Below, one piece after another: positions 44,481-54,677 of a stretch of 64,000 nucleotides of DNA. The stretch comes from Plantactinospora endophytica (lineage in GTDB: Bacteria > Actinomycetota > Actinomycetes > Mycobacteriales > Micromonosporaceae). Made by a program: the position numbers and the translations under genes. The stretch is taken from assembly GCF_016862915.1 (NCBI RefSeq), contig NZ_BONW01000013.1, positions 310,001-374,000 on the forward strand, written 5' to 3'. Each line of letters begins with the position of its first letter. Within the stretch, counting starts at the first letter, position 1. The notes beneath the pieces are model-generated. The model was not told the DNA's origin and made no database searches. It saw nothing but the letters and a program-made list of their open reading frames with translations.

Positions 44481-45443
44481 CTACCGCTGAACCCAACGCT
44501 GGTACGCGGCCAGGTCGACGTTGCCGCCACAGATGATCGTGACCACGTGCCGGCCGGCGAAGCGGTCAGGGTCCTCCAGGATCGCGGCGACGCCGAGCGC
44601 TGCCGAGGGTTCGACGACCAGCCCCGCGTGCTCCAGCAGCATCCGCATCCCGGTGACGATCGACGCCTCGGAGACGAGGACCGCGTCGTCGACCACCTGG
44701 AGAAGATCGTCCAGGACTGCCGGAATGGGGTACCGGCCGGCGACGCCGTCGGCGATGGTGTCGGTCGAGTCGGTGGTGACGACCCTGCGCTCGTGCCAGG
44801 ACAGTGTCATGGCAGGTGCGCCGAGCGGCTGTACGCAGATCACCTCGACTCCCGGTGCCAAGGCCCGGAGGACGTGGCCGACGCCGGTGGCCATGGCGCC
44901 GCCGCCGAGGGCGATCAGGACGGCGTCGCCGGAGGACAGCGCGTTCACCAGCTCCAGGCCGATGGTCGCTGCGCCCTCGCAGGTCTCGATGTCCAGGCTG
45001 TCCTCGACCAGCCGGACGCCGCGCTGTTCCGCGAGGTCCACCGCCCGGGTACGGGCCAGCTCGAAGTCGCCGTCCACCACTTCCAGCTGCGCGCCGAGGG
45101 CACGGATCCGGTCGAGCTTGACCGTCGGCGCGAAGCGCGACGCCACCACCGTCACGTCCAGGCCCCGGCGACGACCCGACCAGCCCAGCGCCTGACCGAG
45201 GTTGCCGGCGCTGGCGCAGACGGCCGCCATTCCGCCCTGTTCGGCCAGCCGGCTCGTGACCAGTTCGGTGCCCCGGCCCTTGAAACTGCGTACCGGGTTC
45301 GCCGTCTCCAACTTGATGCTCGTCGTGCAGCCGAGCTGGCGTCCCAGGGGTTCACACCGGTACAGCGGCGTGGTCAGGAAGACCGGATCGATCACGTTGC
45401 GGGCCGCGCGGATCCGGTCGAGGTCGAGGCGGGTCTGGCGCAC
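44481..45443 (-). CDS. PLP-dependent threonine/serine dehydratase-like enzyme
   Basis: 320 residues of PLP fold type II. The cofactor lysine is in NPVRSFKGRG at about residue 53, the substrate loop is CASAGNLGQ near 80, and the phosphate-binding loop is ALGGGAMATG near 170. No C-terminal ACT domain is present, so it would not be feedback-controlled like biosynthetic IlvA; catabolic threonine/serine dehydratase or racemase-type activity is plausible. GTG 45443 is chosen as the last candidate before the family start; it lacks a clear ribosome site, so the N-terminus is uncertain by a few codons. Confidence 0.8.
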   Translation of the reverse strand: MRQTRLDLDRIRAARNVIDPVFLTTPLYRCEPLGRQLGCTTSIKLETANPVRSFKGRGTELVTSRLAEQGGMAAVCASAGNLGQALGWSGRRRGLDVTVVASRFAPTVKLDRIRALGAQLEVVDGDFELARTRAVDLAEQRGVRLVEDSLDIETCEGAATIGLELVNALSSGDAVLIALGGGAMATGVGHVLRALAPGVEVICVQPLGAPAMTLSWHERRVVTTDSTDTIADGVAGRYPIPAVLDDLLQVVDDAVLVSEASIVTGMRMLLEHAGLVVEPSAALGVAAILEDPDRFAGRHVVTIICGGNVDLAAYQRWVQR

Positions 45444-45784
45444 GGCCAGTGACGGTACCCGACAGCCGGGCGCGGTGCGCCGCACAGGACGGCGCGACCT
45501 GATCGTGGCGAGCGACCGCGCCGCGACCGAGCGCGCCACCAGGGACTGACCAACTCCTCAGGACCGTTGTCGGGGAGGCTCGGAAGTCGGCCCCCGTCAC
45601 GATCAGCAGCAGCGGCGACAGTCGACGCATGCCACCACCCTCTCACCCCGGGCCGCCAGCTTGTCGGGGGGCTCGGCTCGGTCCGGAGCCGGCGGCTACG
45701 GCAGGGCAGGGCCGGGCACGGGCGCCGCGTCACCGGCAACACCGTCAGCGGCATCAGCGACGGGCAACCGTGCCCAGCAGCGAC
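45444..45784. other. Intergenic region without a supported gene
   Basis: Between two leftward genes. A 92-codon minus-strand frame beginning MRRLSPLLLIV has a hydrophobic start, but it overlaps the dehydratase start and lacks a matching downstream domain. I see no clear hairpin or operator. Confidence 0.4.
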
Positions 45785-46660
45785 CTACCTGGCCGGTACC
45801 ACGTCGGCCGGGCGCCGCACCTCCACCTCGACGCCGTAGTCGAACAGTTCGAGGGTCGCGGTGTACGAGCCGGTGTCGGTCCGCCCCTTCGCCGAGGACT
45901 GCCAGGTGCCGGTGAGCGTCACCTTCGCGATCCGGCCGTTGCCGTCCCGGATGATGTCGCCGGACGTGCTGCTCGACCCGTCGTCGTCCCGGCTGGCGTA
46001 CTCGAAGTGCAGCGTGCCGTCCGGGTTCTCCGTCACTGTCGCGTCGACGCCGCGCAGCGCCGCGAACAGGGCCGCCGGATCGGGCGCGGCGGCGCCGAGC
46101 ACCGTGTCGGAGTCGCCGTAGAGCGACAGCCGGTCGTGCTTGCCCGGGTACTGGCCGTAGCGCCCGTACGTCTCGCCGGGCCCCTTGTCGGGCGGCAGCG
46201 GACCCTGCGGCGCCTCGCCGCCGACGTACCGGGTGCCGTCGACCAGCAGTTCGGTCATGACCGAGTCGTCCTGCGGCACTCGGACGTAGCCGGTGTCGGT
46301 CCTCGGGTCGAACGCGCCCTCGTAGGTCAGCCCGCTCGGCCCCGCCCCGGTGGTCAGCCGCATCCGGTAGCTGAGGTTCTCACTGGCGGTGACCGCCGCG
46401 ACCAGTTCCAGCCGGGGCACCGTCGCACCGGCCACCGTGGACTGCCCGGCCGACCCCGACTGCCCGGTCCCGCCCACCGTCAGCACGGCAGCGGTCACCC
46501 CGGCCAGACCCAGCACACCCACCGCGTACGCCGACCGCAGCAGGATCGTCCGGCGGTGGTGACGGCGCCGCGCCGCCCCGACGACGTCCGAGGTCAGGGC
46601 GATGCCTTCGACCTCCTGGCGCATGCCGGCGATCAGTTCGTGTTCGAGGTCGGTGGTCAT
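45785..46660 (-). CDS. Single-pass membrane protein paired with a SigE-family sigma factor
   Basis: 291 residues. A short cytoplasmic part (HELIAGMRQEVEGIALTSDVVGAARRRHHRR) precedes one membrane segment at about residues 40-62 and a Gly/Ser-rich linker. The exported domain of about 220 residues is beta-rich (LSYRMRLTTG, YEGAFDPRTDTGYVRV, GRIAKVTLTGTW), much like LolA/LppX-fold domains attached to actinobacterial sigma partners. The ATG overlaps the sigma stop. It probably holds the sigma factor at the membrane or modulates it. Confidence 0.74.
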   Translation of the reverse strand: MTTDLEHELIAGMRQEVEGIALTSDVVGAARRRHHRRTILLRSAYAVGVLGLAGVTAAVLTVGGTGQSGSAGQSTVAGATVPRLELVAAVTASENLSYRMRLTTGAGPSGLTYEGAFDPRTDTGYVRVPQDDSVMTELLVDGTRYVGGEAPQGPLPPDKGPGETYGRYGQYPGKHDRLSLYGDSDTVLGAAAPDPAALFAALRGVDATVTENPDGTLHFEYASRDDDGSSSTSGDIIRDGNGRIAKVTLTGTWQSSAKGRTDTGSYTATLELFDYGVEVEVRRPADVVPAR

Positions 46661-47181
46661 CGTGCCGCTCCGTTCAGAGCCGGGGCGTCGTCGACCGCCC
46701 AGGCAGCCATGACCTCGCGCAGCCGGGACAGCCCGCGTGAGGCGGTGGATTTGATGGTGCCGATCGAGCAGCCGAGCGTCTCGGCGGCCTCCGCCTCGCT
46801 CAACTGCTCCCAGTAGCGCAACACCAGCACCGTCCGCTGGCGTGGGGGCAGCGTGGCCAGTGCCTGGACGAGTGCCTGCCGCAGGTGCAGTGCGTCCGTA
46901 CCGTCGGACCGACCCGGTGGCTCGACACTGACCAGGACCTCCGGCCGGCGCCGGCGGCTGCGCCACTGGTCGACCGCGAGGTGGTACATCGTCCGACGCA
47001 GGTATCCCTCCTTGTCGCCGTGTATCCGGTTCCAGCGCCGCATCAGCCGTTCCAGCCCCGCCTGCAGCAGGTCCTCGGCGGCGGCGCGGCTGCCGGTCAG
47101 CAGCACCGCCGTGGCGAGTAAGGCGTCGCCCCGTTCCACCACGAGGGTGTCCAACCCGTCGAAGTTCTGTCTCCAACGCAC
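46657..47181 (-). CDS. SigE-family ECF RNA polymerase sigma factor
   Basis: 174 residues from GTG 47181, which has AAGGAG about eight bases upstream. Region 2 reads LDTLVVERGDALLATAVLLTG then EDLLQAGLERLMRRWNRI, and region 4 LPPRQRTVLVLRYWEQLSEAEAAETLGCSIGTIKS. It is a paralogue of the factor at 38712 with the same downstream layout (overlapping membrane partner), so two such modules lie within 10 kb. Confidence 0.86.
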   Translation of the reverse strand: MRWRQNFDGLDTLVVERGDALLATAVLLTGSRAAAEDLLQAGLERLMRRWNRIHGDKEGYLRRTMYHLAVDQWRSRRRRPEVLVSVEPPGRSDGTDALHLRQALVQALATLPPRQRTVLVLRYWEQLSEAEAAETLGCSIGTIKSTASRGLSRLREVMAAWAVDDAPALNGAAR

Positions 47182-47299
47182 GGGCTCTCCTTCCGTCGCC
47201 ACCAAGGACGACGGTTCCTCGGGAAAGGTTGACCGGACGTGCGGAGAACCCGGGTGCAGGACGGTGCCGGGCTCAGCGGTCTGCCACCGCCGCGTCCGC

Positions 47300-48451
47300 T
47301 CAGGAGGTCCGGCCGCGCGCCCGCGCGCCGTGCGGTGGCTCGTCGGCGGGTACCAGCGCGGCCGGGGCCGGGCTGTAGAGCCGGTCGCGGATGTCACCGT
47401 CCCAGCCGAGGAAGCCGCCGTCGGTGCCGGCGGCACTGCGCAGCCACTCCGGTACGCAGAACGCCCGCACGTCGAGGTCGGCGGTGATCGTACTGCCGTA
47501 GAGGGCGTCGACGTAGTGGGTGATCCAGGCGACGGCCGGCCCCAGGTCGTTGTCCCGGACGAGGGTGCGTACCTGCTCCGCGTGATCCCGGCCCCAACGC
47601 TGCCAGTACCGCCAGACGTCGGCGAACTGGGTGATCCGGAGTCCGCCCTCGGCGATGGCGCGTTCGAACCAGCAGTCGCGGAACAGGTGCAGTACGACGA
47701 AGAGGAACGCGTACTCGTGGCCGAGCGTCGGCAGCAGGTGCCGGGCGTGCGGCCCGACCTGGGTCTCCCGGGCGCTTCCCATCGCCTCCGCCATCGGCAG
47801 TTGCCAGCCGCTGCCGTGCCAGGTGAGACTCAGCGCCACGTCGACCTTGTAGACGGGGACACCGGATTCCGGGTCGATGCGGTGGAAGTGCGGGAGATGA
47901 TCCGGGTAGAGCCGGTACATGAGGACGGTTTGCCGGGGTAGCGGGACCAGCCGACCGAGATCCGGGTCGTACGTCTGCTCCGGCACGTAGCCGAGGCTCT
48001 GCAACGCCGCCCGGGCCGCCGGGATGTCGTCCGGATGGAGCATCAGGTCGAGGTCACCGAAGCTGCGGACACCTCGACCGTCGTAGAGGGTGTGTTGCAG
48101 CGCGATCCCCTTGTTGAACACCACCGGTACGCCGTGTTCCGCGAACCGGCCGGCGATCTCGACGCTCTCGTCCCGCAGTTTCTCGACCTTGTACCGGTTC
48201 CAGGCCAGCGAGCCGGCCAGCAGGTCGCGCATTCCGATCGGCAGGGTCCGGGTCAGCCCGGCACTGCGGTAGAACTCGGCCACCGCCGGTGTCATCTTGT
48301 GCCTGGCCGCGAGCGCGATCAGCAGGTCCGGGTCCGTCAACCCCTTCGCCAGGTCGACCGCCTGCTCGAACCAGGAATCCGAGAAGTCGGTGACCGCGAC
48401 CGATTCGAGGAGCTGCCAGACTCTCCGCTGCTCCTCGTTGACTTCCTGCAT
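47300..48451 (-). CDS. Nucleotidyltransferase-like protein of the NRPS cluster
   Basis: 383 residues resembling the uncharacterised nucleotidyltransferase family NTP_transf_5, often found in peptide natural-product clusters. The core is NKGIALQHTLYDGRGVRSFGDLDLMLHPDD, where the Asp pair in GDLDL (about residue 132) is the expected metal site and the Lys before it a family mark. AAGGAG precedes the ATG at 48451. It lies 102 bp after the dioxygenase gene in the same direction. It might modify the peptide or a sugar/phosphate on it, or confer self-protection by nucleotidylation; neither is shown. Confidence 0.72.
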   Translation of the reverse strand: MQEVNEEQRRVWQLLESVAVTDFSDSWFEQAVDLAKGLTDPDLLIALAARHKMTPAVAEFYRSAGLTRTLPIGMRDLLAGSLAWNRYKVEKLRDESVEIAGRFAEHGVPVVFNKGIALQHTLYDGRGVRSFGDLDLMLHPDDIPAARAALQSLGYVPEQTYDPDLGRLVPLPRQTVLMYRLYPDHLPHFHRIDPESGVPVYKVDVALSLTWHGSGWQLPMAEAMGSARETQVGPHARHLLPTLGHEYAFLFVVLHLFRDCWFERAIAEGGLRITQFADVWRYWQRWGRDHAEQVRTLVRDNDLGPAVAWITHYVDALYGSTITADLDVRAFCVPEWLRSAAGTDGGFLGWDGDIRDRLYSPAPAALVPADEPPHGARARGRTS

Positions 48452-48553
48452 GCTGCATCTCCTTCCGATAAGGGGTCGCGGTCCCCGTGGCAGCGGAGAC
48501 CGGCCGCGCGAGCTGATGGCCGCGCAGGCCGGGCCGTTCGTGGCCCACCACGG

Positions 48554-49381
48554 TCACAGCGGGTTCAGTTCGAGGCGCCGGTCGTCGTCCGGGACGATCG
48601 GCGCGGCGTTGCGGTCCACCAGGAACTCGGGCCGGGTCGGCGCCGGTGGGACGTTGCGCACCGAGTTGTACGTGATCAGCAGCAGCGCCCGCCGGTCCGC
48701 CGACCCGTTGTTGGACGAGGAGTGCACGATGCTCGGATGGAAGGCGTGCAGAGACCCGGCCGGGCCGGTGATCAGGCGGGTGCCCAGCTCGCCCGCCAAC
48801 TCTCCGGCGCGCTGTGGGGTGACGGTGTAGGCGAGGTCCGCCGAGACGTGCCGCTGCCAGTCGGAGCGCCCCGGATCGTTCCCGTCGGTGTGCGGGTCCT
48901 GTAGACCCAGCCGGTGCGAGCCGGGTATGACGGTCAGCGGTCCGTTCCCCTCGTGCACGGCGTCGAGCGAGATCGCGATGTTCACCGCGACCGGCCGGGG
49001 CATGCCGTCCTCCCGGTGCCAGAAGGAGAAGTCCTGGTGCCAGGGCCAGGCAGCGCCCTCGTGGGCCTGCTTGAGATTGACCTTGAACTGGTAGACGTAC
49101 ACCGGTCCGCCGACGAACGCCTCGGCAAGTTCCACCAGCAGCGGATGGCGGGTCAGCGCCGCGCACACCTCGTCGAAGCGGTGACAGCCGTGGACGGCGC
49201 GGACGACCCTTCCGCCCTTCTCCCAGACCACCTCCGGCCTGACCTCCCGGGCGATTGCTCCGACCCGATCCCGCAGCAGCTCGACCGCGGACCCGCCGAG
49301 CCGGTACGGGAGTGTGCACCAGCCGTCCCGCTCGTAGGCGGTGGTCAGCTCGCACAGGGCGGTGTCGGGGACGGGGCTCAT
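48554..49381 (-). CDS. PhyH-family Fe(II)/2-oxoglutarate dioxygenase
   Basis: 275 residues. The iron ligands are visible as H-x-D in PWHQDFSFWH (about residue 114) and the distal His in HPSIVHSSSNNG (about 219); the 2-oxoglutarate Arg is likely in SADRRALLL. The stretch VYVYQFKVNLKQAH with REDGMPRPVAVN and GPLTVIPGSH is close to EctD-like and free-amino-acid hydroxylases. GAGGAGG precedes the ATG, 13 bp after the NRPS stop. Being next to an A domain with a proline-like code, it may hydroxylate that residue or the finished peptide. Confidence 0.85.
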   Translation of the reverse strand: MSPVPDTALCELTTAYERDGWCTLPYRLGGSAVELLRDRVGAIAREVRPEVVWEKGGRVVRAVHGCHRFDEVCAALTRHPLLVELAEAFVGGPVYVYQFKVNLKQAHEGAAWPWHQDFSFWHREDGMPRPVAVNIAISLDAVHEGNGPLTVIPGSHRLGLQDPHTDGNDPGRSDWQRHVSADLAYTVTPQRAGELAGELGTRLITGPAGSLHAFHPSIVHSSSNNGSADRRALLLITYNSVRNVPPAPTRPEFLVDRNAAPIVPDDDRRLELNPL

Positions 49382-49394
49382 TCGTGGGTCCTCC

Positions 49395-52300
49395 TCAGGT
49401 GGTCTCCGGTGGGCGCATCCGGCGCAGGGCGGGCCGCGCCGGAACGGTCGGGTTCAGGCAGGCCGCGATCCCGCGTACCGTGGCGTCGTCGAACACGTCG
49501 CGGATGTCCAGTTCGCAGTGGAGTTCGGCCCGGATCCGGCTGATCAGGCGGGTGACGAGCAGCGAGTGGCCGCCGAGTCCGAAGAAGTCGTCGGCCGGGC
49601 CGACCTGTGGCACGCCCAGGACATCGGCGAAGATCCGGCACAGGGCGGCTTCCCGCGCGTTCGCCGGGCCGGGGCCGTCGGTCCTGGTCGCGTACACCGG
49701 AGGGGGCAGGGCCGCCCGGTCGACCTTGCCGTTCGGGGTGAGCGGTATCTGCGGCAGCACCACCACGGCCGCCGGCACCATGTAGTCGGGAAGCCGCCGC
49801 GCCGCGTACTCCCGCAGCCCGGCCGGGTCCGGTGCGTCGCCCCCGCCACCGACCACGTAGGCCACCAGGCGTCTGTCCCCCGGACGGTCCTCCCGGACCA
49901 GTGCGACGGCCCGGACGACTTCCGGCCGCTCCGCGAGCACCGCCTCCACCTCGCCCGGTTCGACCCGGAAGCCGCGCAGCTTCACCTGGAAGTCGGTACG
50001 GCCGAGGAAGTGCAGCGAGCCGTCGGGACGCCGGCGCACCAGGTCGCCGGTCCGGTACATCCGGGTTCCCGGCGCTCCGAACGGGTCGGCGACGAAACGT
50101 TCGGCGGTGAGTCCGGGGCGGTGCAGATAGCCCCGGGCGAGCTGGTCGCCGGCCAGGTACAGCTCACCGGCGACGCCGGGCGGTACCGGCGTCAGGGCCG
50201 GGTCCAGGACGTACGCCCTGGTGTTCCAGATCGGTGGGCCGATGGGCGGGTTGTCCCCGCCGGTCAGGCACGCGTCCGGCACGAGGCAGCCGGTGACGAC
50301 GTGCGTCTCGGTGGGGCCGTAGTAGTTGTAGAGCCGCCGCCCACCGCCCGGTGCGAAGAACCGGCGCAGTACGGGGCCGAGCGTGAGCGCCTCGCCGGCC
50401 TGCGCGACGTGGGCCAGGTACGGCAGCTCCAGGCCGAGCCGGTGCGCGGCGTCGGCCAGCGTCTCGACGACCGGTGTCGGGGCGAAGAGTTCACTGACCC
50501 GCATCCGGTGCAGCCACCGGACGAACTGCTCGGAGTCCTTCCGGCACTCGTCCAGGGGTACGGCGAGGGTCCTGCCCGTCGTCAGGGCCGACAGGATCTC
50601 CTGCGCCGCGGCGTCGAAGCTCAGGTTCGCGAACTGGGCCGTCGTACTGCCGACCCCGCCGGCCATGGTCTCGGCGTGCCAGGCCAGCAGGTTGACCATC
50701 GCCCGGGAGGGCAGCACCACTCCCTTGGGCCGCCCGGTCGAGCCGGACGTGTAGAGCACGTAGACGGGGTGCTCCGGCCGCACCGGCCGGATGCGCTCGT
50801 GGTCGCCGACGTCGGTGTCCGGCAGGGCGTCCAGCAGCTTCTTCGTCTCGGCACTGTCGATCACGAGCCGGGGACTGTCCCCGGGGGTTCCGGCGGTCGT
50901 GCTCTCGGTGGTGAGCACGCAGACGGGCCGACTGTCCCGCAACATGTACGCGATCCGCTCGGCCGGATAGCCGAGATCCAGCGGAAGGTAGGCCGCCCCC
51001 GTCTTGATCACCGCGATCGTGGCGACGATCAGGTCGAGCGATCGCGGTGTCCGGATCGCCACCACCGTCTCGGGCCCCGCACCGAGGCCGACCAGCAGCC
51101 GTGCCATCCGATTCGAGAGCGCACCCAGCTCCGCATAGCTCAGGGACCGGTCCTCATGGCGTACGGCGACGACGTCCGGCGTACGTGCGGCCTGGCGGTC
51201 GAGCAACTCCGGCAGGCACCGCCGGTCCACCGCCCTCGCCGTGTCGTTGCAGCCTTCGAGCAGGTGGTGCCGTTCCGGCTCGGGAAGCATGTCGAGCTGG
51301 CTCATCGGCACGTCGGGGTCGCGCACGGCGGACTGCATGAGCCGCAGGAGGTACCCGCCGATGCGTTCCACCGTCGAGCGGTCGAAGAGGTCGGTCGCGT
51401 ACTCGATGGTGATGTCGAGACCGTCCGGCTTCCTGTTCGGCGCCAGGCGCTCGGTGTAACTGACGGAGAGGTCGAACTTGGCGCTCCGGTTGGCCGCCTC
51501 CTCCAACTCCACGCCCAGCTCACCCAGCTCGTACGAGGGCGGCGCGGCGCCCTGGGACACCAGCAGGACCTGGAACAGGGGGTGCCGGGCCAGCGAACGG
51601 GACGGACCGATCGCCTCGACCACCAGCTCGAACGGCACCTCACGGTGGGCGAGGGCGGCGAGGTCGACGTCCCGCACCCGGCTGAGCAGCGTACGGAAGC
51701 CGGGGTCGCCGGAGGTGTCGGTGCGCAGCACGAGTGTGTTGACGAAGAAGCCGACCAGGTCTTCGAGCGCCGCGTCGTCGCGTCCGGCGACCGGGCAGCC
51801 GATCGGCAGGTCGGTGCCCGCGCCCAGTCGGGTGAGCAGGGCGCCGAGCACCGCCTGGAAGGCCATGTAGACGCTTGCCCCGAGGCTCCTGGCCAGCCCG
51901 ACCAGCTCGCGGTGCAGCCCGCCGTCGGCCTCGATCGTGACGGTCGCCCCACGATAGGAGGCCCGGGCCGGGCGGGGCCGGTCGAACGGCAGTTCGAGTT
52001 CTTCGGGCGCGCCGCTGAGCACGGACTGCCAGTAGCGCAGCGGAGCGCCGGCCGGGCTGGCGGGTTCCTCCGGGCGGTCCAGCAGCCGCCGGTGCCAGAG
52101 CGCGTAGTCCGCGTACTGGAGCGGCAGCTCGGCGAGGACGGGCACGGCGCCGTTGTGGCGGGCGCCGTAGGCGGCGACGAGATCCCGGGTCAGCGGGGCG
52201 GTGGACCAGCCGTCGAAGGAGATGTGGTGGACCACGAGCAGCAGTTGGTGCTCCGTCGGACCGGTACGGAGCAGCCGGGCCCGGAGCGGGAGGTCCGTGC

Positions 52301-54437
52301 TCAGCGCGAAGCCCTCCGCGAAGAACGCCTCGGCGAGCTGCCCGGCCTCGGCGGTGCTCGCGCACGCCGTCACGGGCAGCGCGGGCCGGGCGTCGGCGGG
52401 CGGCACGATCTCCTGCCACGGTTCGCCGGACTCCTCGGGGTACCTGGTGCGCAGCGGCTCGTGCCGGGCGACGACGTCGGCCAGCGCCGCCTCCAGCGCC
52501 GGCAGGTCGAGCGGGCCGTGCAGCCACAGCCGCAACGGGGTGTTGTAGGTGGCCGTACGCCCCTCCAGCCGGTTGAGGAACCACAGCCGCCGCTGCGCCG
52601 AGGACAGCGGCAGTCGCGCGGGACGCTCGGCGGGTACCGGACCGGGGCGGGCGACGGCTGGGCGGCGCAACCGGCCGGACAGCTCGCGGGCGGTGGGCGC
52701 GTCGAAGAACTCGCGTACGTCCGGTGCACCGCCGAACTCGTCGCGGATCCGGCCGATCAGGCGGATCGCCAGCAGGGAGTCGCCGCCGAGTTCGAAGAAG
52801 TCGTCGGTGGCGCCCACCTGGGGCACGCCGAGCAGTTCGGCGAACACGCCGCACAGCCGCTCCTCGGCGGCGGAGCCGGGTGCGACGGTGCCGGCCCCCG
52901 CCGCAGGCCCGGGAGCGGGGAGCGCGGCGCGGTCCACCTTGCCGTTCGGGGTCTGCGGCAGGGTGTGCAGCAGCATCACCGTGTGCGGAACCATGTGACG
53001 TGGGAGCCGCTCGGCGAGCAGGGCGCGGATGCGTCCGGGGTCCGGCTCGGCGCCGGTGAGCGGTACCACGTAGGCGGCGAGCCGCTGCTGCCCCGGCCGC
53101 TCCTCGCGGAGCACGACGACCGCCCGGGCGATGCCGGGCAACTCCTCGACAGCCGTCTCTATCTCGCCCAGTTCCACCCGATGACCGCGGATCTTCACCT
53201 GGTGGTCGACCCGGCCCACGAACTCCAGGCAGCCGTCGGCCGCCTGCCGGACCCGGTCGCCGGTGCGGTACATCCGCGTTCCGGCCGGGCCGAACGGGTC
53301 CGCGACGAACCGGGCGGCCGTCATCCCCGGCTGGCGGAGATAACCCCGGGCCACCCCGGCCCCGGCGAGGTACAGCTCGCCCACGGCCCCGTCCGGGACC
53401 GGCCGCAGCCGCTCGTCGAGCACGTGGACCCGGGTCTGCCGGATCGGCGTACCGATCGGCGGAGCGCCGTCCCGCTTCCGCTGGTCGAGGCTGTACGCCG
53501 TGGACCAGATCGTCGTCTCCGTCGGCCCGTACGCGTTGGTCAGCACGGCGCCGGCCGCGCGCATCCGTTCGGCCAGCGAGGCCGACAACGCCTCGCCGCC
53601 CGCCACCGCCCGCACCCGCGACAGGTCCACCGCCGACGTGTCCAGCAGGACCTCCCAGAGGGACGGCGTGGCCTGCATGACCGTGATCCCGGCCTGCCGG
53701 ATCAGGGCGGCGAGGCGCGCCGGGTCACGCTGCTCCGCCTCGGCGGCGAGCACCACGGTCGCGCCGCCGGTCAACGGCAGGAACAACTCCAGACCCGCGA
53801 TGTCGAAGCCGAGCGTGGTGACGGCCAGCAGCCGGTCGGCCGGATCGAGAGCGAGCCGCTGGCGGAAGTCGGCCAGCAGGTTGGCCAGGGCCGCGTACGT
53901 GACGACGACGCCCTTGGGCCGCCCGGTGGATCCGGAGGTGTGCAGCACGTAGGCGGGGTGCTCGGGATGCCGTACGCCCCGCAGCTCGGCGGCCTCGATG
54001 TCGGTGTCCGGGAGGGCGGCCAGCGCGGCGGCGGTCTCGGGGCTGCCCAGCCGGAGGTGGGGGACCGTGAGCCAGTCCGGGGCAGGTGCCGGCTCCGCTG
54101 CGGTCAGCGCCAGCACCGGCCTCGTGTCGTCGAGGATCGCTCCGTTGCGCCGTACCGGATGGGCGGGGTCGAAGGGGACGTACCCGGCGCCGGCCTTGCC
54201 CACCGCCAGCAGGGCGACCAGGAGGTCGGCGGTCCGGGGCAGCAGCAGCCCGACCAGGGACTCGGGGCCGGCGCCCCGCCGGATCAGCAGTCTGGCCAGG
54301 CGGTTGGCCCGGGAGTTGAGTTCGCCGTAGCGCAGCGGGACCCCGGCGCACACCACGGCGACGTCCTGCGGCGCCCGTACCGCGTGTTCCTCGAACAGTG
54401 CGACCGGCGTCGGTAGCGCGGTGTTCCGCTGCGTCAC
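49395..54437 (-). CDS. Non-ribosomal peptide synthetase, A-T-C-A-T
   Basis: 1680 residues from GTG 54437, which overlaps the MbtH stop. A1 (10-510) has [12 protein letters not shown] and FDIAGLE; my reading of its specificity residues is DILQVGAIWK, close to the glycine code. T1 has GGDSL near 551. The C domain has HHISFDG near 738. A2 has [11 protein letters not shown] near 1227 and FDAAAQE near 1276; I read DAQFAAYVVK, nearest to the proline code DVQLIAHVVK. T2 has GGHSL near 1621, and there is no thioesterase. Starting with an A domain makes it a loading or first-position enzyme, handing a dipeptide to the C-A-T-TE protein encoded upstream. Confidence 0.9.
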   Translation of the reverse strand: MTQRNTALPTPVALFEEHAVRAPQDVAVVCAGVPLRYGELNSRANRLARLLIRRGAGPESLVGLLLPRTADLLVALLAVGKAGAGYVPFDPAHPVRRNGAILDDTRPVLALTAAEPAPAPDWLTVPHLRLGSPETAAALAALPDTDIEAAELRGVRHPEHPAYVLHTSGSTGRPKGVVVTYAALANLLADFRQRLALDPADRLLAVTTLGFDIAGLELFLPLTGGATVVLAAEAEQRDPARLAALIRQAGITVMQATPSLWEVLLDTSAVDLSRVRAVAGGEALSASLAERMRAAGAVLTNAYGPTETTIWSTAYSLDQRKRDGAPPIGTPIRQTRVHVLDERLRPVPDGAVGELYLAGAGVARGYLRQPGMTAARFVADPFGPAGTRMYRTGDRVRQAADGCLEFVGRVDHQVKIRGHRVELGEIETAVEELPGIARAVVVLREERPGQQRLAAYVVPLTGAEPDPGRIRALLAERLPRHMVPHTVMLLHTLPQTPNGKVDRAALPAPGPAAGAGTVAPGSAAEERLCGVFAELLGVPQVGATDDFFELGGDSLLAIRLIGRIRDEFGGAPDVREFFDAPTARELSGRLRRPAVARPGPVPAERPARLPLSSAQRRLWFLNRLEGRTATYNTPLRLWLHGPLDLPALEAALADVVARHEPLRTRYPEESGEPWQEIVPPADARPALPVTACASTAEAGQLAEAFFAEGFALSTDLPLRARLLRTGPTEHQLLLVVHHISFDGWSTAPLTRDLVAAYGARHNGAVPVLAELPLQYADYALWHRRLLDRPEEPASPAGAPLRYWQSVLSGAPEELELPFDRPRPARASYRGATVTIEADGGLHRELVGLARSLGASVYMAFQAVLGALLTRLGAGTDLPIGCPVAGRDDAALEDLVGFFVNTLVLRTDTSGDPGFRTLLSRVRDVDLAALAHREVPFELVVEAIGPSRSLARHPLFQVLLVSQGAAPPSYELGELGVELEEAANRSAKFDLSVSYTERLAPNRKPDGLDITIEYATDLFDRSTVERIGGYLLRLMQSAVRDPDVPMSQLDMLPEPERHHLLEGCNDTARAVDRRCLPELLDRQAARTPDVVAVRHEDRSLSYAELGALSNRMARLLVGLGAGPETVVAIRTPRSLDLIVATIAVIKTGAAYLPLDLGYPAERIAYMLRDSRPVCVLTTESTTAGTPGDSPRLVIDSAETKKLLDALPDTDVGDHERIRPVRPEHPVYVLYTSGSTGRPKGVVLPSRAMVNLLAWHAETMAGGVGSTTAQFANLSFDAAAQEILSALTTGRTLAVPLDECRKDSEQFVRWLHRMRVSELFAPTPVVETLADAAHRLGLELPYLAHVAQAGEALTLGPVLRRFFAPGGGRRLYNYYGPTETHVVTGCLVPDACLTGGDNPPIGPPIWNTRAYVLDPALTPVPPGVAGELYLAGDQLARGYLHRPGLTAERFVADPFGAPGTRMYRTGDLVRRRPDGSLHFLGRTDFQVKLRGFRVEPGEVEAVLAERPEVVRAVALVREDRPGDRRLVAYVVGGGGDAPDPAGLREYAARRLPDYMVPAAVVVLPQIPLTPNGKVDRAALPPPVYATRTDGPGPANAREAALCRIFADVLGVPQVGPADDFFGLGGHSLLVTRLISRIRAELHCELDIRDVFDDATVRGIAACLNPTVPARPALRRMRPPETT

Positions 54438-54667
54438 TCGGCGGCCCCCGGCCCGTCCTGTTGCCCCGTCGCGGCGACCAGGCTGCGGGGCCGCATGTCC
54501 TGCCACACCGCTTCGACGTGCGCGAGGCACTCGGCTCGCCGCTCGTCGCGCAGTACGGCCGACCAGCCCGCCGGCTCGGCCAGCGCGGCCGGCCACAGAG
54601 AGTACTGACCCTCGTCGTTCACCAGCACGTGGAACCGCGCCTCGTCGTCGTCGAACGGGTTGCTCAC
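54434..54667 (-). CDS. MbtH-like protein
   Basis: 77 residues with the full family signature: [27 protein letters not shown], then [17 protein letters not shown]. MbtH-like proteins bind adenylation domains and are often needed for their solubility and activity. GTG 54667 has GAGGAG upstream and lies 10 bp after one NRPS gene; the stop overlaps the start of the other. It likely serves one or more of the three A domains here. Confidence 0.93.
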   Translation of the reverse strand: MSNPFDDDEARFHVLVNDEGQYSLWPAALAEPAGWSAVLRDERRAECLAHVEAVWQDMRPRSLVAATGQQDGPGAAE

Positions 54668-54677
54668 GGCACTCTCC

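Noticed and set aside
45352-45630. A 92-codon minus-strand frame with a hydrophobic start, considered as a small secreted protein
   Set aside because: It overlaps the dehydratase start out of frame, turns Arg/Pro-rich after the first residues and has no signal cleavage pattern or supporting ribosome site.
49341-54416. A plus-strand open frame of 1691 codons opposite the first NRPS gene
   Set aside because: It mirrors the NRPS codons in an antisense frame, a usual effect of extreme G+C. It has no domain, and its composition is dominated by Arg, Gly, Gln and Pro, whereas the minus strand has every NRPS core motif.
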